A stretch of DNA of 64,000 bases. It comes from Salegentibacter agarivorans (GTDB lineage Bacteria > Bacteroidota > Bacteroidia > Flavobacteriales > Flavobacteriaceae). Location: the NCBI RefSeq assembly GCF_900113135.1, contig NZ_FOOH01000009.1:62001-126000 (forward strand), read 5' to 3'. Shown in pieces: positions 18,811-27,590 of this stretch. The stretch's first letter is position 1; every line of letters starts with the position of its first letter. Both the position numbers and the translations under genes were made by a program. The notes beneath the pieces were generated by a model. It worked only from the letters and a program-made list of their open reading frames with translations. It did no database searches and was not told the origin of the DNA.

Positions 18811-19014
18811 TTAAGTTTTTTTCTCGGCTTCAATATCTTCGGTATCCTTTCTTCTTTTAATGAGAGAAATTCCTGAAATAAAGAAAATAAAACCAATAAT
18901 GGCCAGCGCCCAGGGGCTTAACATAAGAGCAATACTTCCAAAAATTCCCAGAATTCCCATTACCAGTGCAATAGCACCGCCAACAGTTAAGATAATTCCT
19001 AAGACTTTAATCAT
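18811..19014 (-). CDS. Small two-helix membrane protein, unknown
   Basis: A 67-residue hydrophobic protein with two transmembrane segments (about residues 3-30 and 33-52) separated by a proline, and a charged lysine/glutamate tail. I do not recognise a named family. The glycine-rich hydrophobic pattern resembles small envelope-stress or phage-shock-type membrane proteins, but this is only resemblance. It faces ftsZ across a bidirectional terminator and lies 91 bases downstream of the pyrophosphatase gene, so it may be part of that transcript. The Gly-rich helices and clean start favour a real gene. Confidence 0.6.
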   Translation of the reverse strand: MIKVLGIILTVGGAIALVMGILGIFGSIALMLSPWALAIIGFIFFISGISLIKRRKDTEDIEAEKKT

Positions 19015-19105
19015 AACTAAAATGTTTTGGTTAGGAGATTAAAGGTAACCAAATGTTTGAAAATCAAAGCGCGATTAACATTTCTTAAAGAAACGAGCTT
19101 AATGG

Positions 19106-19711
19106 TTAAGGTTTAGAAATCCACTTTTCTATTTCTAAAATTGCATCGGCTTCATCGCCCCAGCCTTTAATTTCTAAAACCTGGGATTTATCGTAATAAG
19201 TAAACCAGCTTTCCAGGATCTTAATTACTTCAGGATAATTTGAACTGAAGGTTTTATAATTTTCAACATTAATAATTTGATCTTTTATTTGGGCCGGAAT
19301 AGCAATAACTTTATAATCAAATTCATTTTCGTCTATTAGCTTGAGCACCGCAATAGGGATAATTTCTATAATACTACCCGTTTTTTGACTTTCGCCAAGT
19401 ACCAACACGTCTACCGCATCACCATCACCTCCTTTCCTGGGATCAGAAAATGTTGAAGGAATAAACCCATAATTCCCTGGGTAAGGCAGAAAGTTTATAA
19501 TACGATCTTTACCATCTCTTTGGTCTACCAAAAATTTCTTTTGGGTTTTATGGTATTCAATCTTTTTATTGGTTCCCGCCGGGATTTCAATTACTGCCTG
19601 GTAATTTCCATTACTGGTTTTGGTTGGTAATTTCCCCAAATCTTTTGAGGTTTTACAGGCTGAAAAAATTAGAAATAATCCTAAATAAATACCGAAGGGA
19701 AAAATTTTCAT
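19106..19711 (-). CDS. Family I inorganic pyrophosphatase, predicted lipoprotein
   Basis: A 201-residue protein with a lipoprotein signal (LFLIFSAC, lipid-attachment Cys at about 19) fused to a family I inorganic pyrophosphatase domain. Domain hallmarks are IEIPAGTNKKIEY, YPGNYGFIPST and the metal-binding GDGDAVDVLVLG. The last differs from the family signature (D-x-D-[P/E]) in having alanine after the second aspartate. Cytoplasmic PPases drive biosynthesis; this one should be exported and anchored, so its likely role is phosphate release from pyrophosphate in the periplasm (inference). It lies 10 bases after the unknown lipoprotein gene, same strand. Confidence 0.88.
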   Translation of the reverse strand: MKIFPFGIYLGLFLIFSACKTSKDLGKLPTKTSNGNYQAVIEIPAGTNKKIEYHKTQKKFLVDQRDGKDRIINFLPYPGNYGFIPSTFSDPRKGGDGDAVDVLVLGESQKTGSIIEIIPIAVLKLIDENEFDYKVIAIPAQIKDQIINVENYKTFSSNYPEVIKILESWFTYYDKSQVLEIKGWGDEADAILEIEKWISKP

Positions 19712-19721
19712 TTTCTAAATT

Positions 19722-20279
19722 TTAGTCCCAGTAAATCATAAAATACTTGATCCTGGCCTCGTCTGGAATTTGTGACGCCCTAATTTTGGAATCGGTATCA
19801 TACCTTAAATCTGAAGGTAGTTCCTTTTTGTCTATAGTGATATAAGCGTTTATCTCATCTAAAAAAACCACTGCCGCGTTAAGGGTATTTTCAATTCTGG
19901 AAATATTATAATCTTTCATAATATCTTTAAATGTACTCGCCGTACTTAAGCCGCTTTTGGTTTCATACCTTGGGTCAAGAACTCTTATGTAGCCAATAGT
20001 GCTGGTAGAATCAAATTCCTGCAGTGGTTCTAAGATCATTAAGGGTTTGCCTCCTTTTTCAAAAACTTTAATCTCACTGGTAGCCCGAAATTCTTCGGCG
20101 CCACTTTTTTGTTTAACAAGAGAATCTTCAGAAAACAGGGAATCTAACTGATTAATTTTAATATCCCGGTTTACTGGCCCCACCTGGTTAGCGGTAATTA
20201 AAAAAGGATTGTCTTCATCTTTTTGGCAGGAGGTTAAACCTAAAGTTAAACCAAGAATAAGTAGCAAAGATTTTTTCAT
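19722..20279 (-). CDS. Lipoprotein of unknown function
   Basis: A 185-residue protein with a clear lipoprotein signal (LGLTSC, lipidated Cys near 18). The mature part is acidic and contains no motif I recognise; mid-protein it has a FEKGGKPLMILEPLQEFDSTS stretch and it ends in RIKYFMIYWD. It sits between the HerA-like ATPase gene (25 bases upstream) and the pyrophosphatase gene (10 bases downstream), all on the reverse strand and probably co-transcribed. Homologues in flavobacteria are likely, but I assign no function. Confidence 0.75.
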   Translation of the reverse strand: MKKSLLLILGLTLGLTSCQKDEDNPFLITANQVGPVNRDIKINQLDSLFSEDSLVKQKSGAEEFRATSEIKVFEKGGKPLMILEPLQEFDSTSTIGYIRVLDPRYETKSGLSTASTFKDIMKDYNISRIENTLNAAVVFLDEINAYITIDKKELPSDLRYDTDSKIRASQIPDEARIKYFMIYWD

Positions 20280-20304
20280 TTTTTAGATTGAATATTGATG
20301 ATAT

Positions 20305-21834
20305 TTATTTTAATAATTTGTTGAGTACGCCCATAACGCCTCTAATAAATGTTGCGCTGGTAAGCACTTTAATTACTGCTCCCTGGGTTTTGCCAGAGGT
20401 TTTACGGGAAGTTTTACTACTGGCTTTTTCCCGTTCTAAAGCTTCAGCTTCAGCCTTTTCTTTGGCTTCTTTAGCTTCAGCTTCTTCTATTTTTTTATTT
20501 AGAAGTTCGTATGCACTCTCACGATCTATTTCCTCGTTATATTTTGGACGTAATTTAGATTGAAAAATAAGTTCTTCCAGTTCAGTATCAGTTAAAATAT
20601 CCATCCTGCTCATTGGTGCTCTTAACATGGTGGCAGCAAGGGCAGAAGGTCTTCCTTTCTCGTCTAATGCCGAAACCAGCGCCTCACCAATACCTAACGA
20701 GGTAAGCTGGTTTTTGGTATCGTAATATTCAGAAATTGGATAATTTTCAGCCGATAATTTTATCGCTTTTCGGTCTTTGGCGGTAAATGCTCTTAATGCA
20801 TGCTGAATTTTTAAACCCAGTTGGCCCAATACTTGGGAAGGTACATCGGTGGGGTTTTGAGTGACAAAGTAAAGCCCTACGCCTTTAGACCTAATTAACT
20901 TTACAATACTTTCAATTTGATCCAGCAACGCGCCTGAAGCTTCTTTAAAAATAAGATGGGCTTCATCAATAAATAAAACCAGTTTTGGCTTGTCGCTGTC
21001 GCCTTCTTCGGGGAAAGTGGTGTAGATCTCTGCGAGTAAACTCAACATAAATGTTGAAAATAACTTCGGCCTATCCTGAATATCGGTAAGTCGCATGATA
21101 TTTACATAACCGTGGCCATTTTCGTCTTTCCTGGTAAGATCGGTTACGTTAAAAGAACGTTCCCCGAAAAAGCGTTCGGCTCCCTGCTGTTCAAGGGCTA
21201 CAATTTTTCTAAGAATAGCACCGGTGGATGCGCTTGAAATTCTTCCGTATTCGTTTTCTATATTTTCGCGACCTTCATTAGTAACATACTGAAGCATTTT
21301 TTTAAGATCCTTCAGGTCTAATAATGGTAAGTGATGATCGTCGCAGTATTTAAAAATGATAGCGAGAATTCCTTCCTGGGTTGGGGTAACATCTAAAATT
21401 CGAGATAAAAGAATAGGACCAAATTCACTGACCGTGGCCCTTAAACGAACACCATCCTGTTCTGAAATTGTAAGAAATTCAACGGGTGATTTTGAAGCTT
21501 CAAACGGAAAACCTATTTTTTGATGTCTTTCATGTAAAAATTCTTCTCCGGCTGATGGTTTGGCGATCCCACTAAGGTCTCCCTTTACATCCATCAATAA
21601 AACCGGGACACCCTTTTGCGAAAGGTTTTCAGCAAGAATTTGCAATGTTTTAGATTTTCCTGTTCCTGTTGCTCCGGCGATTAATCCGTGGCGGTTCATG
21701 GTTTTTAGCGGGATTTTAACCGCCGCATCGGCGAAAGTTTCACCATCTAGCATTGCCGCACCTAAATGAATAAAATCTCCTTTTGGTTGGTAGGCATTGC
21801 GAATATGATCTACAAATTCTTGTTTTTTATCCAC
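20305..21834 (-). CDS. HerA/VirB4-like ATPase of the DUF853 (YjgR) family
   Basis: A 509-residue P-loop ATPase. Walker A GATGTGKS is at residues 54-61, Walker B is LVLFIDEAHL near 287, and the family-specific MLDVKGDLSGIAKPS-like stretch follows Walker A. This is the DUF853 group of HerA-like helicases; E. coli YjgR is the model and its role is unknown. The C-terminal ~70 residues contain an alanine/glutamate/lysine coiled coil (EEAEAKEAKEKAEAEALERE) and a hydrophobic end. No NurA-type nuclease lies next to it, so a HerA-NurA repair pair is not supported. It leads a probable operon with two lipoprotein genes. Confidence 0.88.
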   Translation of the reverse strand: MDKKQEFVDHIRNAYQPKGDFIHLGAAMLDGETFADAAVKIPLKTMNRHGLIAGATGTGKSKTLQILAENLSQKGVPVLLMDVKGDLSGIAKPSAGEEFLHERHQKIGFPFEASKSPVEFLTISEQDGVRLRATVSEFGPILLSRILDVTPTQEGILAIIFKYCDDHHLPLLDLKDLKKMLQYVTNEGRENIENEYGRISSASTGAILRKIVALEQQGAERFFGERSFNVTDLTRKDENGHGYVNIMRLTDIQDRPKLFSTFMLSLLAEIYTTFPEEGDSDKPKLVLFIDEAHLIFKEASGALLDQIESIVKLIRSKGVGLYFVTQNPTDVPSQVLGQLGLKIQHALRAFTAKDRKAIKLSAENYPISEYYDTKNQLTSLGIGEALVSALDEKGRPSALAATMLRAPMSRMDILTDTELEELIFQSKLRPKYNEEIDRESAYELLNKKIEEAEAKEAKEKAEAEALEREKASSKTSRKTSGKTQGAVIKVLTSATFIRGVMGVLNKLLK

Positions 21835-21910
21835 GTTTCAAATTTCCTTAAAAATAAGAATTGTTGCGAATAATTGCCGGTTTTCAGTCAATTTACTTTT
21901 AAATCTCAGG

Positions 21911-22963
21911 TTATTTTACGGGGTTTTCTAAAAGTTCTATACTTCCGTTTGTAGCGTTTATCTTCGCTTTCAATCCGTTAGGAACGGTAATGTTATCGTC
22001 TATATGGCCAATCATCGCTCCAGAAAAAGCAGGAATATGTAAAGGTTTTATGTAATGATCCATAACTTCTTCCATAGTTAGAGAACCATAACCTGAGCCG
22101 CCGGGATTGCAGCTGGTGCATTTTCCAAAGACAAATCCGCTTATTTTATCCAGAACTCCTCCCAATTGTAACTGGCTCATCATCCTGTCTACAGCATAAA
22201 TTTGTTCGCCAACATCTTCTAAATATAAAATATTGTTTTTCCAATTTGTAGGAAAATATTCCGATCCCATAATTCCGGTAAGAACCGAAAGATTTCCGCC
22301 TATAAGTCGGCCGGTGGCTTCGCCGGGTTGAATAGTTCTAATGCGGTTTTTAGTTTGGGCCAGGTTATCACCTTTGTTCTTAGGATTTGTAAAATTGATT
22401 TTTTCGTTATCGAATAACAAACGTTTAAAATGATCAAAACTAAAAGAATTCCAGGTAGAAACCGCCAATGGTCCATGATAAGTAACGAGTCCGGTTTTTT
22501 CGAAAATCGCCAGGTGTAAGGCCGTAATATCGCTGTAGCCAATAAAAATTTTTGGATTGTTTTTTATCAATTCATAATCTAATTTATCCAGGATTCTCGC
22601 CGCGCCAGATCCTCCACGAAGGGCCATTACGGCCTGAATATTTTCGTCGCGAAACATGTTATTGAGTTCTTCGGCCCGTTCTTCATCGGTTCCTGCCAGG
22701 TGGCCATAGCTACTTTTTACGAATTTGCCGAATTTCACTTTTAAGCCCATAGCTTCCAAACTTTCTTTAGCAATTTCGTAGGGTTCGGTTTCAAAAATAG
22801 CGCTAGACGGACTTACAACGCCAACCGTATCTCCTTCTTTTAATCCCTGCGGAATTATCACCGAATTATTTGAAAGCTTAATTTTATCAATTTCAGTAAA
22901 ATTAGCCAGCGGAAAAGCTAAGCTCCCAATTCCTATATTTTGAATGAATTTTCTACGTTGCAT
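21911..22963 (-). CDS. LD-carboxypeptidase-like protein (peptidase family S66), Tat-exported
   Basis: From the ATG at 22963 this is 350 residues, opening with a twin-arginine type signal (MQRRKFIQNIGIGSLAFPLA). A longer frame from 23002 would bury that signal, so I prefer the shorter one. The body matches the LdcA/MccF S66 family: GDTVGVVSPSS, ALRGGSGAARILDKLDY, IFIGYSDITALHLA and the C-terminal GHIDDNITVPNG with the likely catalytic histidine. LdcA enzymes cut the L-D bond before terminal D-alanine in muropeptides. The position often holding serine after GGxG is alanine here, so activity should not be assumed. Same strand as, and 25 bases after, the PBP4-like gene. Confidence 0.85.
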   Translation of the reverse strand: MQRRKFIQNIGIGSLAFPLANFTEIDKIKLSNNSVIIPQGLKEGDTVGVVSPSSAIFETEPYEIAKESLEAMGLKVKFGKFVKSSYGHLAGTDEERAEELNNMFRDENIQAVMALRGGSGAARILDKLDYELIKNNPKIFIGYSDITALHLAIFEKTGLVTYHGPLAVSTWNSFSFDHFKRLLFDNEKINFTNPKNKGDNLAQTKNRIRTIQPGEATGRLIGGNLSVLTGIMGSEYFPTNWKNNILYLEDVGEQIYAVDRMMSQLQLGGVLDKISGFVFGKCTSCNPGGSGYGSLTMEEVMDHYIKPLHIPAFSGAMIGHIDDNITVPNGLKAKINATNGSIELLENPVK

Positions 22964-22988
22964 GTATGAAGATTTTGAAGAATTAAAG

Positions 22989-24323
22989 TTAGTAATTATC
23001 ACGAATCTGCAGCAATACCTTTTCCATTTCAGCCTTTAAAACTGAAGTAGGAACCGTGTAATTGCTATTCATAAAGCTAAAAATTAGTAGTTTTCCGCTT
23101 TTGGTTTTTAGGTATCCGCTAAGGCTGTGATTATTTTTTAAAGTTCCGGTTTTTGCAAAAACATAAGGCTCATCGGCTTTGTAATAATTTTTGATAGTTC
23201 CCGAATGTCCGCCGGTGGGCAGCATATCTAATAATTCTTCTTCCGGTACTTCGGCTTTAATTTTCGTTAGTAATTTCACAATGCTTCGAGGAGTAAAAAG
23301 GTTATAGCGTGAAAGTCCGGAGCCATCGTACCACATAGGTTCATCTGGAAGATCTTTTAGATGATTTTCCTTCATAAAATTTATAGCGATATCAGATTTA
23401 AGAGTATCAGATAATTTTCCTGCCGCCATTATTAAAATCTGTTCTGCAATAAAATTATCACTTACTTTCAGCATTTCTTTATACACACTATCGCTGGGAA
23501 TACTGTAGCGTGTTTTTTGAATTTTTTGATTTATTTCTGAATTCTGAACCAGGCTAACCGGTTTTTGTAGCGTATCACTTAGAAGTTTCAGGAGAATTTC
23601 TGAAGAATATTTAAAGGGTACAGATTGAGAAAAATCTGATTCCTTTTCCTGATTATTGAACTGGAAACTATTCTTAACAATATCACGTCTAAGCCGGGCT
23701 GAAACCAGGCTGTCTTTAGAACTAACCAGTGAATCTTTAAAAATTGTAGGGGAAACCAGGGGGAACTCCTTATTTTTTTTAAACTTGAATTCTACCATAT
23801 TGCCATAAATGGGAAAAGCAGTACGCTCTGCCGAATAGTAGGCGTTATAATCGTCCCAGGCCCAACCAGGTCCCTGGTGCTTTTCGGTATATGTTGGTGC
23901 CACATAGGCCAAATGATTTTCGTTTTTCTTCAAAAATTGAAAAACTGAGGAATTTGGTAAATTTTCATTTAAAAATGATGGGTCTCCTGTAGCTTTAAAA
24001 TAAAGCGTGTCGTTTTCAATAGAATATTTAAGTGCAGGAATAGAATCTCCCAGAATTTTTAGACCTGCATAAAATGTAAATAATTTGGTGTTGGAGGCCG
24101 GGGTGAAATATTTACCGGCATTATGGCTATAAATAGTTTTATTTTCTTCTGGATCTACGAGCATAAATCCTACAAATCCCTGTTCAAAAACCGGAGATTC
24201 GGTAAAAATCTTATCTAAAGGCTTGCTTATTTTGCGTGTGGTGGAACATGAGGAAATCGAGATAGTAATTAGGAGGAAAATTACAATTTTTAAGGATAAT
24301 TTTAAAGAGGGGTAGATTTTCAC
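22989..24323 (-). CDS. dacB: PBP4-type D-alanyl-D-alanine carboxypeptidase/endopeptidase (S13), lipoprotein
   Basis: A 444-residue protein with a lipoprotein signal (SISSC, Cys 26). The S13 active-site motifs are intact: S77-N-T-K80, S-D-N in KVSDNFIAE and K-T-G in FAKTGTLKNN. Such enzymes remove terminal D-alanine and cut D-Ala-mDAP cross-links in the periplasm. It is divergent from susC and shares a 168-base intergenic region with it; downstream is the LD-carboxypeptidase-like gene. The pairing of DD- and LD-peptidases suggests work on the same muropeptide substrates. Confidence 0.92.
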   Translation of the reverse strand: MKIYPSLKLSLKIVIFLLITISISSCSTTRKISKPLDKIFTESPVFEQGFVGFMLVDPEENKTIYSHNAGKYFTPASNTKLFTFYAGLKILGDSIPALKYSIENDTLYFKATGDPSFLNENLPNSSVFQFLKKNENHLAYVAPTYTEKHQGPGWAWDDYNAYYSAERTAFPIYGNMVEFKFKKNKEFPLVSPTIFKDSLVSSKDSLVSARLRRDIVKNSFQFNNQEKESDFSQSVPFKYSSEILLKLLSDTLQKPVSLVQNSEINQKIQKTRYSIPSDSVYKEMLKVSDNFIAEQILIMAAGKLSDTLKSDIAINFMKENHLKDLPDEPMWYDGSGLSRYNLFTPRSIVKLLTKIKAEVPEEELLDMLPTGGHSGTIKNYYKADEPYVFAKTGTLKNNHSLSGYLKTKSGKLLIFSFMNSNYTVPTSVLKAEMEKVLLQIRDNY

Positions 24324-24369
24324 AATTATAAAATTTTAAACAGGTTTACATATTTTTAAAAAATTAGCA

Positions 24370-24377
24370 CAAAGTTA
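24370..24377 (-). promoter_or_regulatory. -7 box for the PBP4-like gene
   Basis: On the reverse strand this reads TAACTTTG, matching TAnnTTTG, and would give a leader of about 40 bases before the ATG at 24323. No clear -33 element. Confidence 0.45.
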
Positions 24378-24425
24378 ATTTAATTACCAAGAAGTTAATA
24401 AAAGTTTAATTTTTAAGTCAACAAA

Positions 24426-24458
24426 TTTGCCCAGTTTTGGCGCTTTTCGGTATATTTA
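24426..24458 (+). promoter_or_regulatory. Possible susC promoter
   Basis: TTTG at 24426-24429 and TATATTTA at 24451-24458 (one mismatch to TAnnTTTG) are 21 bases apart, near the expected spacing of Bacteroidota -33 and -7 elements. The site is 33 bases before the susC ATG. Confidence 0.35.
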
Positions 24459-24491
24459 ATTTATAATTCAGAAAACTTTAACACAAAAGGA

Positions 24492-27400
24492 ATGAGAAAC
24501 AAACTAACAATTATGGCCTTGCTGGCATTTTTCCAGATTACTGGAGTGCTGGCCCAACAAACTGAAGTGACCGGTACGGTTACTGTGGCCAGTGACGGAA
24601 TGCCTTTGCCAGGGGTAAACGTTTTGGTAAAGGGAACTAATGACGGAACGGTAACTGATATGGATGGGAATTATGCTATTGAAGTTGCTGCAGATGCAGT
24701 GCTGGTATTTTCTTCCCTAGGTTTTGAAAACCAGGAACAAGCCATAGAAGGCCGTAGTGTAATTAATGTTGCTATGATCGAAGACATGGAGGGTCTTGAT
24801 GAAGTAGTAGTAACTTCCCTGGGAATAGAAAGAGAGAAGAAAGCACTGGGTTATGCTGTACAGGAAATACAGGGTGAAGATATTACGAAAACTAATCAGC
24901 CTAATATTGTAAGCGCACTGCAAGGACAAACTGCAGGGGTGCAAATTACTAATTCAGGTGGTGCTCCAGGGCAGAGTGCAAGAATAATTATTCGGGGTGT
25001 AAACTCTTTAGATCCAAATGCCGATAACCAGCCGTTATTTGTAATTGATGGGGTTCCGGTAGATAACTCTACTACCGAAAGCGGTAGTACACCTCGTGGT
25101 TTATCTAACCGTGCTGCAGATATTAACCCGAACGATATAGAATCTATGAACGTACTAAAAGGTGCTGCCGCTACAGCACTTTATGGGGTTAGGGCTGCAA
25201 ATGGAGCCGTAATTATTACCACTAAAAAAGGTAAAGCAGGAGATGTAAGAATAAATGTAAACAGCTCTATTGGTTTTGAAGAAGTAAATCAATATCCAGA
25301 AATTCAGGATGTGTATGGCCAGGGATTTGGTGGCGTTTACGATCCTAATTCTTTTTGGCCAAACTGGGGTCCTTCCATAGATGAAATTAGAGAAATAGAT
25401 CCTGATGCTCAAATAAATGATATTTGGAGAGATGCCATGAGAACTGGAATTCAAATAGATAATTCTTTTAATATTTCAGGCGGTAATGAAAAAGCTAATT
25501 TTTACGCTTCACTTAATAATTTAGATCAGGAAGGGATTATTCCTTTTAGTGACTGGGGAAGAACTTCTGCAAGATTAAATGGAGAGTTGAAATTTAGTGA
25601 CCAGTTTAAGGTTGCCGGTAATATGAGTTATACAATTTCCGGTGGTAACCGGGTGCCACACGATAGATTTATGGAACGTATGGTTTATAATACTCCTATG
25701 CAGGATATAAATGATTATATAAATGAAGATGGTACTATGAAAAGTATAGGAACCAATACCAATCCTATTTACGATGCACGTTTTAGTACTTTTGAAGACG
25801 AAGTAAACCGTATAATTGGTAACCTTAATTTTACTTACAGTCCGTTTGAATGGATGGATGTTAATTACCTAATTGGTACCGATTTCTATACAGATTCCCG
25901 AACAGAAATTACGCCGGGGCCATTAGGAATTGAAGGTGAAGTTCCTTTAAGTTCGCAAGGGTTTATAACTGAAACCAGGATAGATAGTAGAGATATAAAC
26001 TCTAACCTTTTTATTACGCTAAAAAAACAATGGGACGATAAATGGAACACTACTTTACGTGTTGGTAACGATGTTTTTGAACGTGATTATGAAAGAGTAG
26101 ATGCTACCGGGGAGAATTTTGTAATTCCTCAATTTTATGACCTTAGTTACGCAAGCCAGATTTCAAACTCACAAGATAAGCGTAAGAAAAGGCTGGTGGG
26201 GTTATATGGAGACCTTATGGTAGATTATGATGATATGTTATTCTTAAATATTACTGCGAGAAACGACTGGACATCAACTTTACCACAAGGGAATAATTCA
26301 TTCTTTTATCCATCTGTAAACTTAGGTTTTGCATTTACTGAAGCTTTTGAAATGCCAGAAGTACTTTCTTATGGTAAACTTAGAGCTTCTTATGCTGAAG
26401 TTGGTAAAGACACCGATCCTTATAGAATAGGTCAAACCTATACTTCACCGGGTATTTTCCCTTTAGGAGGGGAAGTTGGTTTTACTAGATTTAGCCAATT
26501 TGGTGATCTTGGCCTAAAACCTGAAAGAACTACTTCTATAGAATTAGGTACAGATCTTAGATTCTTCGGAAACCGTTTGGGAATTGATTTTACCTGGTAT
26601 AAGTCTAATAGTAAAGATCAAATTATTCCTGTTCCTGTTTCTGAATCATCAGGATTTTCTACTTTCATAACCAACGCCGGGGAAATAGAAAACCAGGGTG
26701 TTGAATTCATAATTACCGGGAATCCTATTAGAACCGAAGATTTTACCTGGAATGTTACTTTGAACGCTGCATATAACCAAAACGAAGTTGTAAGCATTAG
26801 AGAAGGTATTGAGCAAATTCAGGTGGGAAGCCAATATGGCTACGCTGGTAGTACCGTAACTATGCAACTTATAGAAGGAGAGGCGTATGGTAATATATTT
26901 GGAAGTAGTTATGAAAGATATGGAGCCGATGCAAATAACCTTTTCTTAAATGAAGATTTACCTAAGGTAATTGGGGAAAATGGTTTTCCGGTTAGAAATG
27001 GTAATCAGTTAATCTTAGGAAATACCACCCCAAAATGGATTGGTGGTTTAAAAAATGATTTCACCTATAAGAATTTTGACCTTTCTTTCCTTATTGATTT
27101 TAGAACCGGTTTAGAACAATATAGCCAATACGATAACTTTTTCTCTGCTTTTGGTATAGCTGAATATACTTTAGATAGAAACGAAACCCGGGTTTTTGAA
27201 GGCGTACTTGCCGATGGAACGCCCAATACTCAAGAAGTTTGGTTAGGCCAGGGTGAAGGTCCTGATGGTAGGGATTATGGCGCAGGTTACTATAGAAATA
27301 ATTATCGTACGGTTAGTGAAAACTTTGTGCACGATGCTTCTTTTATTAAACTACGTAACATTTCCCTTGGGTATAATTTTGGAGATAACGTGTTAGATGC

Positions 27401-27584
27401 TATTTCTTTCCTTGAAACCGCGAGAGTATCGGTAGCTGCTAATAATATCATCCTTTACACACCCTGGGATGGTTTTGATCCCGAATCTTTTAGTGCCGGT
27501 GCCGGTGGGAATGCTACAGGCTTTACAGGACTTGGATATCCGGGCGTGCAAAGCTTGTTTTTTACACTTAACTTAGGTTTATAA
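24492..27584 (+). CDS. SusC/RagA-type TonB-linked outer-membrane transporter
   Basis: A 1030-residue protein. Signal peptide (cut after GVLAQ, ~22), a carboxypeptidase-regulatory-like beta domain (TEVTGTVTVASDGMPLPGVN to about 95), a TonB-box-like DEVVVTSLG, the plug domain with the SusC-family motifs ALQGQTAGVQI and LFVIDGVPVDN, then a long beta-barrel ending in FFTLNLGL. SusC proteins import oligomers too large for porins, in complex with a SusD lipoprotein encoded next. The substrate is not told by sequence, but the following amidase and M14 peptidase, and the divergent wall peptidases, point to peptides or muropeptides rather than glycans. Confidence 0.94.
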   Translation: MRNKLTIMALLAFFQITGVLAQQTEVTGTVTVASDGMPLPGVNVLVKGTNDGTVTDMDGNYAIEVAADAVLVFSSLGFENQEQAIEGRSVINVAMIEDMEGLDEVVVTSLGIEREKKALGYAVQEIQGEDITKTNQPNIVSALQGQTAGVQITNSGGAPGQSARIIIRGVNSLDPNADNQPLFVIDGVPVDNSTTESGSTPRGLSNRAADINPNDIESMNVLKGAAATALYGVRAANGAVIITTKKGKAGDVRINVNSSIGFEEVNQYPEIQDVYGQGFGGVYDPNSFWPNWGPSIDEIREIDPDAQINDIWRDAMRTGIQIDNSFNISGGNEKANFYASLNNLDQEGIIPFSDWGRTSARLNGELKFSDQFKVAGNMSYTISGGNRVPHDRFMERMVYNTPMQDINDYINEDGTMKSIGTNTNPIYDARFSTFEDEVNRIIGNLNFTYSPFEWMDVNYLIGTDFYTDSRTEITPGPLGIEGEVPLSSQGFITETRIDSRDINSNLFITLKKQWDDKWNTTLRVGNDVFERDYERVDATGENFVIPQFYDLSYASQISNSQDKRKKRLVGLYGDLMVDYDDMLFLNITARNDWTSTLPQGNNSFFYPSVNLGFAFTEAFEMPEVLSYGKLRASYAEVGKDTDPYRIGQTYTSPGIFPLGGEVGFTRFSQFGDLGLKPERTTSIELGTDLRFFGNRLGIDFTWYKSNSKDQIIPVPVSESSGFSTFITNAGEIENQGVEFIITGNPIRTEDFTWNVTLNAAYNQNEVVSIREGIEQIQVGSQYGYAGSTVTMQLIEGEAYGNIFGSSYERYGADANNLFLNEDLPKVIGENGFPVRNGNQLILGNTTPKWIGGLKNDFTYKNFDLSFLIDFRTGLEQYSQYDNFFSAFGIAEYTLDRNETRVFEGVLADGTPNTQEVWLGQGEGPDGRDYGAGYYRNNYRTVSENFVHDASFIKLRNISLGYNFGDNVLDAISFLETARVSVAANNIILYTPWDGFDPESFSAGAGGNATGFTGLGYPGVQSLFFTLNLGL

Positions 27585-27590
27585 AAAATA

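Noticed and set aside
20305-21834. HerA-NurA DNA-repair or defence pair
   Set aside because: The ATPase is of the DUF853/YjgR type and its neighbours are lipoproteins; no NurA, SIR2 or other partner is adjacent.
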